Made by a program: the position numbers and the translations under genes. A model generated the notes under the pieces. It was not told the origin of the DNA. It was given only the letters and a program-made list of their open reading frames with translations, and did not search any database. A DNA stretch of 56,513 bases. Origin: an uncultured Lachnospiraceae bacterium. GTDB lineage: Bacteria; Bacillota; Clostridia; Lachnospirales; Lachnospiraceae. Shown in pieces: positions 24,875-33,596 of this stretch (position 1 is the stretch's first letter; every line of letters starts with the position of its first letter). The stretch covers positions 1 through 56,513 of the forward strand of contig CAJUNP010000019.1 of the NCBI GenBank assembly GCA_910587935.1. The letters run 5' to 3'.

Positions 24875-25816
24875 ATGACTGACTTACATCTTCATTTAGA
24901 CGGTTCCCTGTCTCCTGAATTTATATTAAAGCAGGCGCAAAAAGACGGCGTTCTTCTTCCCGCCGATACGCTTCCTTCCCTGGAACCTTATCTCACAGTG
25001 GGCGGTTCCTGCGGCAGTCTCAATGAATATCTGGAAAAATTTGACCTTCCTTTATCCGTATTGCAGACGGAGGATGCCCTGGAACAGGGCGTCTATGATC
25101 TGATGGCCAATCTGGCAAAGGAGGGCCTTCATTCCGCCGAAATACGTTTTGCCCCCCAGCTTCATCTTTCCCGCGGTCTTTCTCAGGAGGATGTCGTACA
25201 GGCGGCCATTTCCGGTTTAAAAAGCGCCTGCCGGGATTTTGCCGTGGACGGAAGTCTCATTTTGTGTTGTATGCGTATGGCGGACAATCATATAGCGAAC
25301 GAAACCACTCTTGCCGTGGCTGCGCGCCACCTTTCTTCCGGTGTTGCCGGCCTTGACCTTGCCGGCGCCGAGGGTCTGTTTCCTACCCGCAGCTTCGAAA
25401 GCCTGTTCCGTAAGGCTTCCCTAAAAGACATCCCTTTTACGATTCATGCGGGGGAGGCGGCCGGCCCCGAAAGCATCCGGGATGCGCTGCGCTTCGGCGC
25501 CGTGCGCATTGGCCACGGTATCCGCTGCATGGAAGACCCTTCCCTCCTGGATGAGCTTGTAAAAAGGCAAATACCTCTGGAAGTATGCCCCACCAGCAAC
25601 GCACAGACAAAAGCCTGCGACAGTCTTGAAAAACATCCGGTTTTAAAATTGCTGGATTACGGAATCCGCGTTACCGTCAACACGGACAACCGCACCGTAT
25701 CAAACACAAATCTGAAAAAAGAATTTGAGCTTCTTCGTTCCTGTCTCCACATGACGGACGCGCAGGAAACGTCTCTTATAGAAAACGCACGACGTTCGCT
25801 TTTTAAAAATTTGTAA
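24875..25816 (+). CDS. add: adenosine deaminase
   Basis: 313 residues; hydrolyses adenosine (and usually deoxyadenosine) to inosine plus ammonia, purine salvage, cytoplasmic. Zinc ligands in LHLHLDGS at the N-terminus, catalytic HAGE (FTIHAGEAAGPES), HGIRCMED, CPTSNAQT and the Asp pair in VNTDNRTVSNT. Length is slightly below the 330-350 typical for ADA. AGGAGG sits 6 bases before the ATG at 24875; longer upstream frames run inside the CDF gene. Adenine deaminase activity of an ADA-like protein cannot be excluded. Confidence 0.9.
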   Translation: MTDLHLHLDGSLSPEFILKQAQKDGVLLPADTLPSLEPYLTVGGSCGSLNEYLEKFDLPLSVLQTEDALEQGVYDLMANLAKEGLHSAEIRFAPQLHLSRGLSQEDVVQAAISGLKSACRDFAVDGSLILCCMRMADNHIANETTLAVAARHLSSGVAGLDLAGAEGLFPTRSFESLFRKASLKDIPFTIHAGEAAGPESIRDALRFGAVRIGHGIRCMEDPSLLDELVKRQIPLEVCPTSNAQTKACDSLEKHPVLKLLDYGIRVTVNTDNRTVSNTNLKKEFELLRSCLHMTDAQETSLIENARRSLFKNL

Positions 25817-25853
25817 ATATTGAAATTTTTCAAAAAAAAATTAAAAAAATGCA

Positions 25854-25882
25854 TTGACATTCGCTTTCTAAAGTCGTAATGT
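25854..25882 (+). promoter_or_regulatory. promoter of the leader peptide and ABC exporter operon
   Basis: TTGACA (25854-25859), 17 bases, TAATGT (25877-25882); the -10 is poor, the -35 perfect. A TATAAA follows at 25882. The predicted start near 25890 gives an untranslated leader of about 260 bases before the first ABC gene. Confidence 0.6.
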
Positions 25883-25923
25883 ATAAAACAGCACTTACAA
25901 AATTTGAGAAAGGAGGTAATACT

Positions 25924-26007
25924 ATGTTACAGCAGTTAACGACAACAGGACATTTTAACAGAACAGGTTATTTACACAGAATTACCTCAGGACTTTTCAT
26001 CTGTTAG
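25924..26007 (+). CDS. leader peptide of the ABC exporter operon (27 residues)
   Basis: ATG at 25924 preceded by AAAGGAGGT at ideal spacing, 27 codons, TAG at 26005-26007. The peptide begins MLQQLTTTGHFNRTG and ends YLHRITSGLFIC; it has no signal peptide or enzyme motif. It is followed 44 bases later by a strong intrinsic terminator and then two ABC half-transporter genes. By analogy with BmrB upstream of bmrCD, its translation state probably decides whether RNA polymerase passes the terminator, so slowed ribosomes (antibiotics) would induce the exporter. ATTACCTC at 25981-25988 is an exact complement of its own ribosome-site bases GAGGTAAT (25913-25920). The function is inferred from layout. 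Confidence 0.72.
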   Translation: MLQQLTTTGHFNRTGYLHRITSGLFIC

Positions 26008-26051
26008 CGGCACGACGTATTTTAAGCACCGCATATCCGAATGAAATTTTT

Positions 26052-26082
26052 AAGCCATGGTAGTTTCTGCCATGGCTTTTTT
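26052..26082 (+). terminator. attenuator terminator before the ABC exporter
   Basis: Perfect 9-bp stem AAGCCATGG/CCATGGCTT, 9-base loop, then a six-base T-run. It lies between the leader ORF and the first ABC gene, in the middle of an otherwise single transcription unit, so it must act conditionally. I could not identify the antiterminator arm by eye. Confidence 0.85.
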
Positions 26083-26148
26083 GACGCATTTTTATCAATA
26101 TTTATGCCGGTTCCCAATTCACGGGCTGCCTGCAGAGGGAGGATTTTC

Positions 26149-27918
26149 ATGAAAAAAGTAACTTCTTACATATGGGATTATAAATGGCTTTATCTTGCCG
26201 CCATCCTGTGTCTGATTATCAGCGTCGGCCTTGATATGCTGGCGCCCCAGTTAACGAAGCAAATTATCGATGATGTAATCGTAGCCGGAAACACGTCCAA
26301 ATTAATATGGCTGCTTCTGGGAATCCTGGGGATCGGCGCGGGGCGCTGTATTTTTTCATACATAAAGGAATTTACGAGCGATTATCTCGGCTCCACCATC
26401 GGCGCCAAAATGCGGCTGGCGCTCTTTAACCATATTCAGAAACTCAGTACGGAATTTTTCGACCGAACCAATACCGGAGAACTTATGGCCAGAGTCAAGG
26501 AAGACATCGACCGTGTATGGGACGGCCTGGGTTTTATCGGTATGCTGATTTTTGAAATTGTATTCCACACCGGCATAATCCTCTTCTGTATGTTCCGACT
26601 AAACGCAACGCTGGCGGTTCTTCCCGCGGTCTGCATGGTTTTCTGCGGCGGTCTCGCCCTTTTTATGGAACACAAGCTGGGAAAAGTATACGAGGAAATC
26701 AGTGAGGAAAACGCCGTACTGAATACGGTTGCGGAAGAAAATCTGGCGGGTGTGCGCACCGTTAAGGCTTTTGCAAGGGAAAAATTTGAAATCCGCAAGT
26801 TTTTATCCCATAACAAGCGTTATTATGAACTGAACATGAAGCAGTCAAAGCTGTTTGTAAAATACGATCCCATTTTTACCTTTATCAGCCGCCTGCTTCC
26901 CATTGTTACTCTGTTAATCGGCGGCGGAATGGTCATGCGGGGAGAATTCTCCTTAGGCTCCCTGGGCGCCTTCGTGGAATACTCCAACAATATCGTATGG
27001 CCTATGGAAATGCTCGGCTGGGTAACAAACAGCTTCTCTTCCGCCGTGGCTTCCAACAAAAAAATCAGAAAAATATATCAGGAAAAGCCGGCGGTACTGG
27101 AAAAGGAAACTCCGGTTATCCTTCCGAAAATAACGGGAAAGATTACCTTCGATCATGTATCTTTTGAAAAAACCGACCGGATTAAGGGAGAAAACGGACA
27201 GGAAATTATGAAGCCGGTGGAAATTCTGCGTGATATCTCCTTTACCGTAAATCCCGGAAAAACAATCGGAATTATGGGCGCTACGGGCGCGGGAAAATCG
27301 TCCCTGATTTATCTGCTGCAAAGGCTTTACGACTGTACGGACGGCGCGATCCTGTTAGACGACACCGATATACGCGATTTAACATTAAAGCAGCTTCGCG
27401 GAAATATTTCCACCGTTATGCAGGACGTATTTCTCTTTTCCGATACGATCAGTGAAAATGTAAAGCTTGGCAAAAAAGAACTTGTCAACCATTCCGTAAT
27501 CCGGCAGGCGTCCGCCGATGCGCAGGCCAGCGGGTTTATCGAAAAAATGGAGAACCAGTACGAAACCGTAATCGGCGAACGGGGCGTCGGCCTTTCCGGC
27601 GGCCAGAAGCAGCGAATCAGCATTGCCCGCGCGCTCGCCAAAAAGAACCCTGTTCTGGTATTGGATGATTCCACGTCCGCACTGGATATGGAAACGGAGC
27701 ATCTGATCCAGCAGACTTTGAAAACGTTCCACGATACTACAAAAATTATTATTGCCCACCGGATCAGTTCCGTACGCAGCGCAGACGAAATTCTTGTCCT
27801 GAACGAGGGACGCATTGCGGAGCGCGGAACCCACGAAACCCTGCTTGCCGGCAAAGGTCTTTACTATGAGACCTATATGGCGCAGTACGGAGATTATTTA
27901 GAAAAAAGGGAGGCGTAA
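26149..27918 (+). CDS. ABC exporter half-transporter, degenerate-site subunit (BmrC-like)
   Basis: 589 residues: six-helix exporter domain, then the nucleotide-binding domain with Walker A GATGAGKS (377-384), signature LSGGQ (about 482) and Walker B VLVLDD. The residue after Walker B is Asp507, not the catalytic Glu, marking the degenerate-site subunit of a heterodimeric exporter (compare BmrCD, LmrCD, TM287/288). The ATG at 26149 has AGGGAGG upstream; an in-frame frame from 26041 runs through the terminator and is rejected. The partner starts 3 bases downstream. Drug or lipid export at the cytoplasmic membrane is likely; substrate unknown. Confidence 0.92.
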   Translation: MKKVTSYIWDYKWLYLAAILCLIISVGLDMLAPQLTKQIIDDVIVAGNTSKLIWLLLGILGIGAGRCIFSYIKEFTSDYLGSTIGAKMRLALFNHIQKLSTEFFDRTNTGELMARVKEDIDRVWDGLGFIGMLIFEIVFHTGIILFCMFRLNATLAVLPAVCMVFCGGLALFMEHKLGKVYEEISEENAVLNTVAEENLAGVRTVKAFAREKFEIRKFLSHNKRYYELNMKQSKLFVKYDPIFTFISRLLPIVTLLIGGGMVMRGEFSLGSLGAFVEYSNNIVWPMEMLGWVTNSFSSAVASNKKIRKIYQEKPAVLEKETPVILPKITGKITFDHVSFEKTDRIKGENGQEIMKPVEILRDISFTVNPGKTIGIMGATGAGKSSLIYLLQRLYDCTDGAILLDDTDIRDLTLKQLRGNISTVMQDVFLFSDTISENVKLGKKELVNHSVIRQASADAQASGFIEKMENQYETVIGERGVGLSGGQKQRISIARALAKKNPVLVLDDSTSALDMETEHLIQQTLKTFHDTTKIIIAHRISSVRSADEILVLNEGRIAERGTHETLLAGKGLYYETYMAQYGDYLEKREA

Positions 27919-27921
27919 ATC

Positions 27922-29694
27922 ATGCCTGTAAATGCAATAAAAGACGACGAACAGACAATAGAAGCCGGCAAACTGCAGACACTTTTAAGGCTGTTTAAAT
28001 ATCTGCTGTCTTACCTGAAGGAAATAGCGGGAGTCCTGTTAATTATGGCATACTGTGTGGGGGTCAGCCTGCTGAATCCTCTGATTGTGGAGTCGGCCAT
28101 CGACGACTATATAAATGCCGGAGATTTTCCCGGCCTGGCAAAATTATTAGTATTTGCCATTATCATCAATACGGTCATGGTTCTTATGATCAAACTCAGA
28201 ATGTACATTATGGCTAAGGTCTGCAACAATGTTTTAGTCACGATCCGCCAGGAACTATACACCCATATCCAGACGCTGGATTTTCATTTTTTTGATTCCA
28301 GACCTACCGGCAAAATCCTTGCCCGGATTATCGGAGACATTAACTCCTTAAAGGATGTTCTCGGCAACTGCGTTACAACGCTGATTCCTGACTTTATCAT
28401 GATCTGTGCGGTTGTGGCGATTATGTTTATCAAAAATCCCATTCTGGCTCTGGCTTCTTTATGCAGCCTGCCGATTATGATTATAGGAATGTGGTTTATC
28501 CAGATCTATTCCCATAAACGGTGGCAGGTTTACCGGAAAAAATCTTCTAATCTGAACGCTTTCGTTCATGAATCGGTTTCCGGTATGCGGATTATAAAAA
28601 GCTTTACTGCGGAGAAAGAAACGGAAGAAGTATTCGACGGACTTGTAAAAGAAGTACGCTCTTCCTTTCTGGATGCGGTCCGCCTGAACGACGCTTTCGG
28701 CCCTGTCATTGATATCTGCTGGGGAATCGGCTGCGCCGCGCTTTATTATGTAGGAATTGTAATTCTCGGCACTAAGCAGGCGCCTGTCGGTACGCTTATG
28801 GCCTTCGGCACTTATATCTCGATGTTCTGGCGTCCTATTATGAATTTAAGTAATTTTTATAACCAGATTATTACAAACATTGCCGGCGCCGAGCGGATTT
28901 TCGAAATCCTGGACACCCCGTCCGCCATCCGGGACGAAAACGATGTATCCGTTCTTCCTCCCATACAGGGAGAAGTGACATTTGAAGACGTAACCTTCTC
29001 CTATGACGACGACGTAAAAGTTCTGGATCACGTCAGCTTTCATATAACGCCCGGCGAAACCATCGCTCTGGTGGGGCCCACCGGAGCCGGCAAGACAACT
29101 ATTGTCAATCTGATCAGCCGTTTTTACGATGTCGGCAGCGGCAGGGTACTGATCGACGGCAGCGATGTCCGGGACGTTACGCTTGAAAGTCTGCGCGGCC
29201 AGATGGGAATTATGACACAGGATAATTTCCTGTTCTCCGGCACCATTAAGGAAAACATACGTTACGGCAAACTGGACGCATCGGACGAAGAAATCATTTC
29301 CGCCGCCAAAGCCGTAAACGCCCATGATTTTATTATGAAACTGGAAAAGGGTTACGACACGGAACTGTCCGAACGCGGCGGCAGGCTGTCTATCGGACAG
29401 AAGCAGCTTCTTGCTTTTGCCCGCACCATGGTTTCCATGCCGAAAATTTTGATACTGGACGAGGCGACTTCCAGTATCGATACAAAAACAGAACTTTTAG
29501 TGCAGGAAGGAATTGAACAGCTTTTAAAAGGCCGGACTTCTTTCGTGATTGCACACCGCTTATCCACCATCAAAAAAGCGGACCGTATCTTTGTAGTTGA
29601 CGACGGACACATTATAGAAGAGGGAACCTCCGACCAGCTTTTAAAACAAAAGGGAGCTTATTATAATCTTTATATGTCTCAGTTTGCAATTTAA
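27922..29694 (+). CDS. ABC exporter half-transporter, catalytic-site subunit (BmrD-like)
   Basis: 590 residues: about 40 polar residues, six helices, NBD with Walker A GPTGAGKT (about 385), signature LSIGQ (about 489, Ile instead of Gly) and Walker B LILDEA with the catalytic Glu514. The odd signature here and the odd Walker B in the partner fall in the same composite ATP site, leaving one competent site, as in known heterodimeric exporters. GGGAGG precedes the ATG. It ends the operon; a bidirectional terminator follows. Confidence 0.92.
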   Translation: MPVNAIKDDEQTIEAGKLQTLLRLFKYLLSYLKEIAGVLLIMAYCVGVSLLNPLIVESAIDDYINAGDFPGLAKLLVFAIIINTVMVLMIKLRMYIMAKVCNNVLVTIRQELYTHIQTLDFHFFDSRPTGKILARIIGDINSLKDVLGNCVTTLIPDFIMICAVVAIMFIKNPILALASLCSLPIMIIGMWFIQIYSHKRWQVYRKKSSNLNAFVHESVSGMRIIKSFTAEKETEEVFDGLVKEVRSSFLDAVRLNDAFGPVIDICWGIGCAALYYVGIVILGTKQAPVGTLMAFGTYISMFWRPIMNLSNFYNQIITNIAGAERIFEILDTPSAIRDENDVSVLPPIQGEVTFEDVTFSYDDDVKVLDHVSFHITPGETIALVGPTGAGKTTIVNLISRFYDVGSGRVLIDGSDVRDVTLESLRGQMGIMTQDNFLFSGTIKENIRYGKLDASDEEIISAAKAVNAHDFIMKLEKGYDTELSERGGRLSIGQKQLLAFARTMVSMPKILILDEATSSIDTKTELLVQEGIEQLLKGRTSFVIAHRLSTIKKADRIFVVDDGHIIEEGTSDQLLKQKGAYYNLYMSQFAI

Positions 29695-29704
29695 ATATTT
29701 ACGT

Positions 29705-29748
29705 AAAAAGACCTGCACACACCGCTTTCGCGGCGTATACAGGTCTTT
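29705..29748. terminator. bidirectional terminator
   Basis: Stem AAAGACCTG (29707-29715) with CAGGTCTTT (29740-29748), enclosing an inner CCGC/GCGG pairing. T-rich sequence follows on both strands (best on minus). It separates the plus-strand exporter operon from the minus-strand two-component operon. Confidence 0.85.
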
Positions 29749-29752
29749 CCTT

Positions 29753-30553
29753 TTACTCCACAATTATTTCCAGCGTTCCCGCATCTTCTTTCTGGTAATA
29801 CTCTTTAATCAATGCGGCGTTAGCCTTACTGTCTCCATAAAGAGAATGGGTTTCTTCCTCCTGGAATCCGGTCAGGCTTCCCGTCACAGACAAAAATTTA
29901 CCGGTTTCATCATCAAACAGAAGAAACAAGGTGGTATTTTCTTTTGTATTGTAATAGCTGATCTGCCACACGATAAAGGTCTGCCCGGGTTCCGTTTTAT
30001 TGATGTACATCATGGTTTCCACCCGCACTTCATAGTCTCCGCTGACATATACGGAATCCAAATCCACATCCACCTCGTCTACCGTTTCAACGTCCGCATA
30101 TCCGATCCCGTCCTGCGATTCATCGTGACTCTGCTGTTCCAGAAAAATTCCACATTCCTGAATAGGGGTAAAAATATCCATCTCAATCAAACGTTTCATC
30201 AAAGGGGAAACATCCTGATAATACTTGGCTATTTTCTGCAGCTCTCCTGCGGCAATGGAGCAGATCTGGTTTGCCGTATAGTTATTTTCTCCCCGTTCCA
30301 GATAAATACTGGTAACCGTATTATCGTAACTGTTGGCAACGTCAATCTTCTGATCCATGTCCATGCCGCTTTTACTTCCCGTCATAATACTGCTGTTATA
30401 AGTAGTCAGATTGGCAGACATAATTTCTTCCTGCTGCACTTCCCTTGCCAGCTCTATTTCCTGTACGCGGGTAACAAAAACCGGCATAAAAAAACAGGCA
30501 ATAATCAGCTCCAGAACGGCAAGCCAGAGAATTGCCGACTGCAATTTATTCAT
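29753..30553 (-). CDS. membrane-anchored extracytoplasmic protein of a two-component operon
   Basis: 266 residues, not recognised. An uncleaved signal-anchor helix (AILWLAVLELIIACFFMPVFV), then a hydrophilic extracellular domain with an acidic middle (ETVDEVDVDLDSVYVSGDYEVRVETMMYINK) and a beta-rich end. It starts 8 bases inside the end of the kinase gene, with GGAGGAG before the ATG, so translation is coupled. This layout recalls YycH/YycI-type proteins that tune a partner kinase, but there is no clear similarity; the role as kinase modulator is inference. Confidence 0.65.
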   Translation of the reverse strand: MNKLQSAILWLAVLELIIACFFMPVFVTRVQEIELAREVQQEEIMSANLTTYNSSIMTGSKSGMDMDQKIDVANSYDNTVTSIYLERGENNYTANQICSIAAGELQKIAKYYQDVSPLMKRLIEMDIFTPIQECGIFLEQQSHDESQDGIGYADVETVDEVDVDLDSVYVSGDYEVRVETMMYINKTEPGQTFIVWQISYYNTKENTTLFLLFDDETGKFLSVTGSLTGFQEEETHSLYGDSKANAALIKEYYQKEDAGTLEIIVE

Positions 30554-31967
30554 AAGCCGCTCCTCCTCCCAAAGTCAGAAGAACCCGGGTTCCCCCTTCA
30601 TCTTGAGCCTCAAATTCCATGATTCCGTGATGAATCTCCATAATCTGCTTACATAAAGCCAGCCCCAGTCCTGCTCCGCCCTGCTCTCTGGCCCGGGACT
30701 TGTCTACCATATAGAAAGCTTCCGTAATTTTATTAAGCTCTCCTTTGGGAATTCCTTTTCCATTATCGGAAACGCAGATGCGGTATTGCTCTTTCTCCAC
30801 GCTTCCCCGGATTGTAACATTCCCTGCTGCCGTATCCGCTAATGCCTTTCTTGCATTGTCTGCAAGATTAAACACAACCGACTTTAAAAGGTCCATATCC
30901 GCCGTAAGAAAACCTTCTTCCGCTTCCACACAGAATGTTACGTTTTCCCTTTCCATTAAGGGTTTCAAAGCGCCTTCCACCTCCTGAAAAAAATAAGAAG
31001 CGTCTATCTTTTTCAAAGTAATTTCTTTCTGCTTTGTCACCATCAGTTCCAGCAGCTTGAAAGACATACCTTCCAGCCGCTTCCCTTCCGTAAAAATATA
31101 ATTGGCGGAAGAAAATATCGTATCCTGGTCCAGTTTTCTGGACCGAAGCATATCCGCATACCCGATAATGGAAGTCAGGGGCGTCTTCAACTCATGCGCA
31201 AAATTGCCTACGAAGTCTTCCTGCCTCCTGACAGCATCGTTTAATTCTTCAATATTCTTTTCCAGATGCCCCGCCATATCATCGATATCGGCGGCCAGCT
31301 CACCGACCTCATCCGTACTTTCTATCCCAGCCCGGACGGTCAGATCACCTTCCGAAATTTTCTTGGCTACCTTAGATAAACCGGTTAACGGTTTCGTCAA
31401 ATGATATGCCGTCATGTAACTGAACACAGCCGTAAAAAGCATTACCACAATCATAATCCGGTAAACGATCAGAATCTGCTCTTCCCGGCTCACAAAAACA
31501 TCCGTAATATCCCGTATAATATTCAGGTATACATCCCCCGCATCCGTAATCATATAAGACCGGGTCATTAAAAAATAACGATTCTGATCCGAATACAGAA
31601 AACAACCGCCCTGGGGCGTTCCCACTTCGGTCTGATAAACGGGTATCTTTTCCCGGCGCATGGAATTACTCTGGTAAATATCATGCCCATATTCGTTGCT
31701 AAGCCAGAAATAAAAGCTTTCCCTTGTGCTGGTATCATCCAGATCCTTTGCCACCTGTCTCCAGATTTCTTCAGATATATTCTGCGTCAGATGAGACAGC
31801 ACCATAATAAACGTATCCTGTAAAATATCATGCTCTTCTTTTGCCATCTCCACTTCTTTGTCATATGTAATCCGGAATGTGGACGTAACCATTAAACTGC
31901 CGCTGATACTGTATGCTAACGCCACCATAGTCATCATACATAAAAACAGCTTCCACCTAAACTTCAT
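30546..31967 (-). CDS. membrane sensor histidine kinase
   Basis: 473 residues from the ATG at 31967 (GGAGG 6 bases upstream). Helix 1 (5-27), an extracellular sensor of about 135 residues, helix 2 (about 165-186), HAMP (187-240), HisKA with NFAHELKTP (His258), and the ATPase domain with N box (VFNLADNARKA), G1 (VSDNGKGIPKG) and G2 (GGAGLGLALCK). It overlaps the response regulator by 11 bases and the anchored protein by 8, so the three genes form one tightly coupled unit. Confidence 0.92.
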   Translation of the reverse strand: MKFRWKLFLCMMTMVALAYSISGSLMVTSTFRITYDKEVEMAKEEHDILQDTFIMVLSHLTQNISEEIWRQVAKDLDDTSTRESFYFWLSNEYGHDIYQSNSMRREKIPVYQTEVGTPQGGCFLYSDQNRYFLMTRSYMITDAGDVYLNIIRDITDVFVSREEQILIVYRIMIVVMLFTAVFSYMTAYHLTKPLTGLSKVAKKISEGDLTVRAGIESTDEVGELAADIDDMAGHLEKNIEELNDAVRRQEDFVGNFAHELKTPLTSIIGYADMLRSRKLDQDTIFSSANYIFTEGKRLEGMSFKLLELMVTKQKEITLKKIDASYFFQEVEGALKPLMERENVTFCVEAEEGFLTADMDLLKSVVFNLADNARKALADTAAGNVTIRGSVEKEQYRICVSDNGKGIPKGELNKITEAFYMVDKSRAREQGGAGLGLALCKQIMEIHHGIMEFEAQDEGGTRVLLTLGGGAAYE

Positions 31968-32622
31968 CCGTATCCTCCAGCCGATAGCCCACTTTATAGA
32001 CCGGAACAATTCTTTTTTCCCATCCCAGTTTCTTGCGCATACGCTGCACGTGTAGATCTACCGTGCGGCTGTCCCCCGTATACTCTCCTTCCCATACCTT
32101 CTCAAATATTTTTTCCCTGAATAGCGCGATATTCTTATTCTGCAAAAACAACACCAGGATATCGTACTCCTTCATAGTCAGATTTACAGGCTTTCCGTTC
32201 TGGTATACGACGTGCGCTTCCAGATCCACCACTACGTCGGCGAAGCTCAGCCTGCTTTCATTTTTATTAAATCGGCGCAGAACCGTCTCAACCCTTGCAA
32301 GCAGTTCCACAATTTCAAAAGGCTTGGTCAGATAATCCTCGGCCCCCAGCTTCAATCCTTTTACACGGTCTTTAACGTCCGCCTTAGCCGTCACAAAAAT
32401 AACCGGCGTATCGTATTCTTTCAGGTACTCCAAAATCTCGTAACCGTCCGCTCCCGGCAGCATAATATCAAGAAGCACCAGATCATACCGGTTTTTTTCA
32501 ATCAAATCGGCCGCTTTCAAACCGTCATGCACTTTCTCACACTGATATCCCGCATTAGTCAAATTCAGATATATCAAATCGGCAATTGGCTTTTCATCTT
32601 CTACAATCAGTATTTTAATCAT
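31957..32622 (-). CDS. OmpR-family response regulator
   Basis: 221 residues: receiver with ED pair (8-9), phosphoacceptor Asp52 (LVLLDIMLPG), conserved Thr/Ala (VTAKA) and Lys (TKPFE), then a winged helix with DLHVQRMRKKLG and a C-terminal VYKVGYRLE. The ATG at 32622 is used because GGAG is 6 bases upstream; the ATG at 32634 has a poorer site. First gene of its operon. Confidence 0.93.
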   Translation of the reverse strand: MIKILIVEDEKPIADLIYLNLTNAGYQCEKVHDGLKAADLIEKNRYDLVLLDIMLPGADGYEILEYLKEYDTPVIFVTAKADVKDRVKGLKLGAEDYLTKPFEIVELLARVETVLRRFNKNESRLSFADVVVDLEAHVVYQNGKPVNLTMKEYDILVLFLQNKNIALFREKIFEKVWEGEYTGDSRTVDLHVQRMRKKLGWEKRIVPVYKVGYRLEDTDEV

Positions 32623-32701
32623 CCTAATCTCCATGCATATCGCATGCCTTGCCTGCGATTCTGCTTAAATAAAAAATTTACTCGTTTTTTTGCATGCATT
32701 T

Positions 32702-32707
32702 ATTATA
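32702..32707 (-). promoter_or_regulatory. extended -10 promoter of the two-component operon
   Basis: Minus strand TGCTATAAT: a consensus -10 with the extended TGn element; no good -35 at 17 bases. The predicted leader is about 75 bases. Confidence 0.55.
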
Positions 32708-32750
32708 GCATACTTCCAAAATTGTGGATACAAGGAGTTTTCACAAGTTC

Positions 32751-33581
32751 TCATGAATTCTCGTGAATTTTTGAGAAATCTATCCCATAGACCTGAATCA
32801 CTTCCAGAAGAGAGCTTTCCGCAATATCCTGCGGAGTAACAAAAAAACCTCCGTCACTGTCAAGATCAAAACCGAATTCCTTATATACTTTCCAGATCAA
32901 ATGCGAACAGTCCGTATTGCGAATCTTCTCACCCAGTCCGAAGTGTTCAAGCAAATCCGCGGAAAATCCATAGGGAACCCCCTCCATGGTATCGTATGCA
33001 TACCGTGCGATTTTCTTCCTCACTTCCAAGGGCTGCCCTTTCAGACGCAAAACCAGAAAGGACGGGTAATAACGCCATTTCCTGACATTCTGCAGGCAGG
33101 CGTCCTCACCTATCATCACCGCCTCAAGCGTCGTTCCCTCTTCCGCGTTTATCACAATTGCCGCATGTCCGTTTCTCCAGCCAAAAGTATGACAGCAAAA
33201 AGAAAGCAGAATATCCCCTTCCTCCAGGCCGATAAAATCCGGCAGACAGTCTCCTTCATTCTGTTCTTCCCAGGATACGATCCCGCTCTTGCCGCATGTA
33301 ATCCGCGGAGCAGAAAAAAAGGCTTCCTGGGCGTATAGTAATATATCTTTACTCCGTTCTGAAGGAATTGTTTCAATGGCGCGGCGGCTTAAGCCGGTTT
33401 GAGAAAACAGAATTCTGTATTCATCTTCCTCCAGTGCAGCTTTTTCAGCTAACGAGGCGATATCAATCCGCTGATACGGCGAAGCAAAATAAACGTATGG
33501 CTCCGTCTGTCTCTTCCATCCTGCCAGCAGACAGAGGGTTAAGATACAAACGAAGCCAAATATCAAAATCTTCTTAAACAA
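32751..33581 (-). CDS. secreted permuted NlpC/P60 (YiiX/YycO-like) protein
   Basis: 276 residues. A signal or anchor helix at the N-terminus, then a papain-like fold of the YiiX/YycO group: EEGDILLSF, GHAAIVINA (candidate catalytic His), and NTDCSHLIWKVY (candidate catalytic Cys), in the circularly permuted order His-before-Cys. Such enzymes act outside the membrane on peptides or lipids; the substrate here is unknown. The start is a TTG at 33581 with AAGGGG 9 bases upstream. It lies 15 bases after the YfhO gene and is probably cotranscribed. Confidence 0.72.
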   Translation of the reverse strand: MFKKILIFGFVCILTLCLLAGWKRQTEPYVYFASPYQRIDIASLAEKAALEEDEYRILFSQTGLSRRAIETIPSERSKDILLYAQEAFFSAPRITCGKSGIVSWEEQNEGDCLPDFIGLEEGDILLSFCCHTFGWRNGHAAIVINAEEGTTLEAVMIGEDACLQNVRKWRYYPSFLVLRLKGQPLEVRKKIARYAYDTMEGVPYGFSADLLEHFGLGEKIRNTDCSHLIWKVYKEFGFDLDSDGGFFVTPQDIAESSLLEVIQVYGIDFSKIHENS

Positions 33582-33596
33582 TACAGACAGCCCCTT

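Noticed and set aside
26041..26148. N-terminal extension of the first ABC subunit starting at 26041
   Set aside because: It would be translated through the terminator hairpin and lacks a ribosome site; the ATG at 26149 has AGGGAGG.
32751..32790. TTCTCA/TGAGAA inverted repeat at the end of the YiiX-like gene as terminator
   Set aside because: Part of it is coding, the stem is short and no T-run follows.
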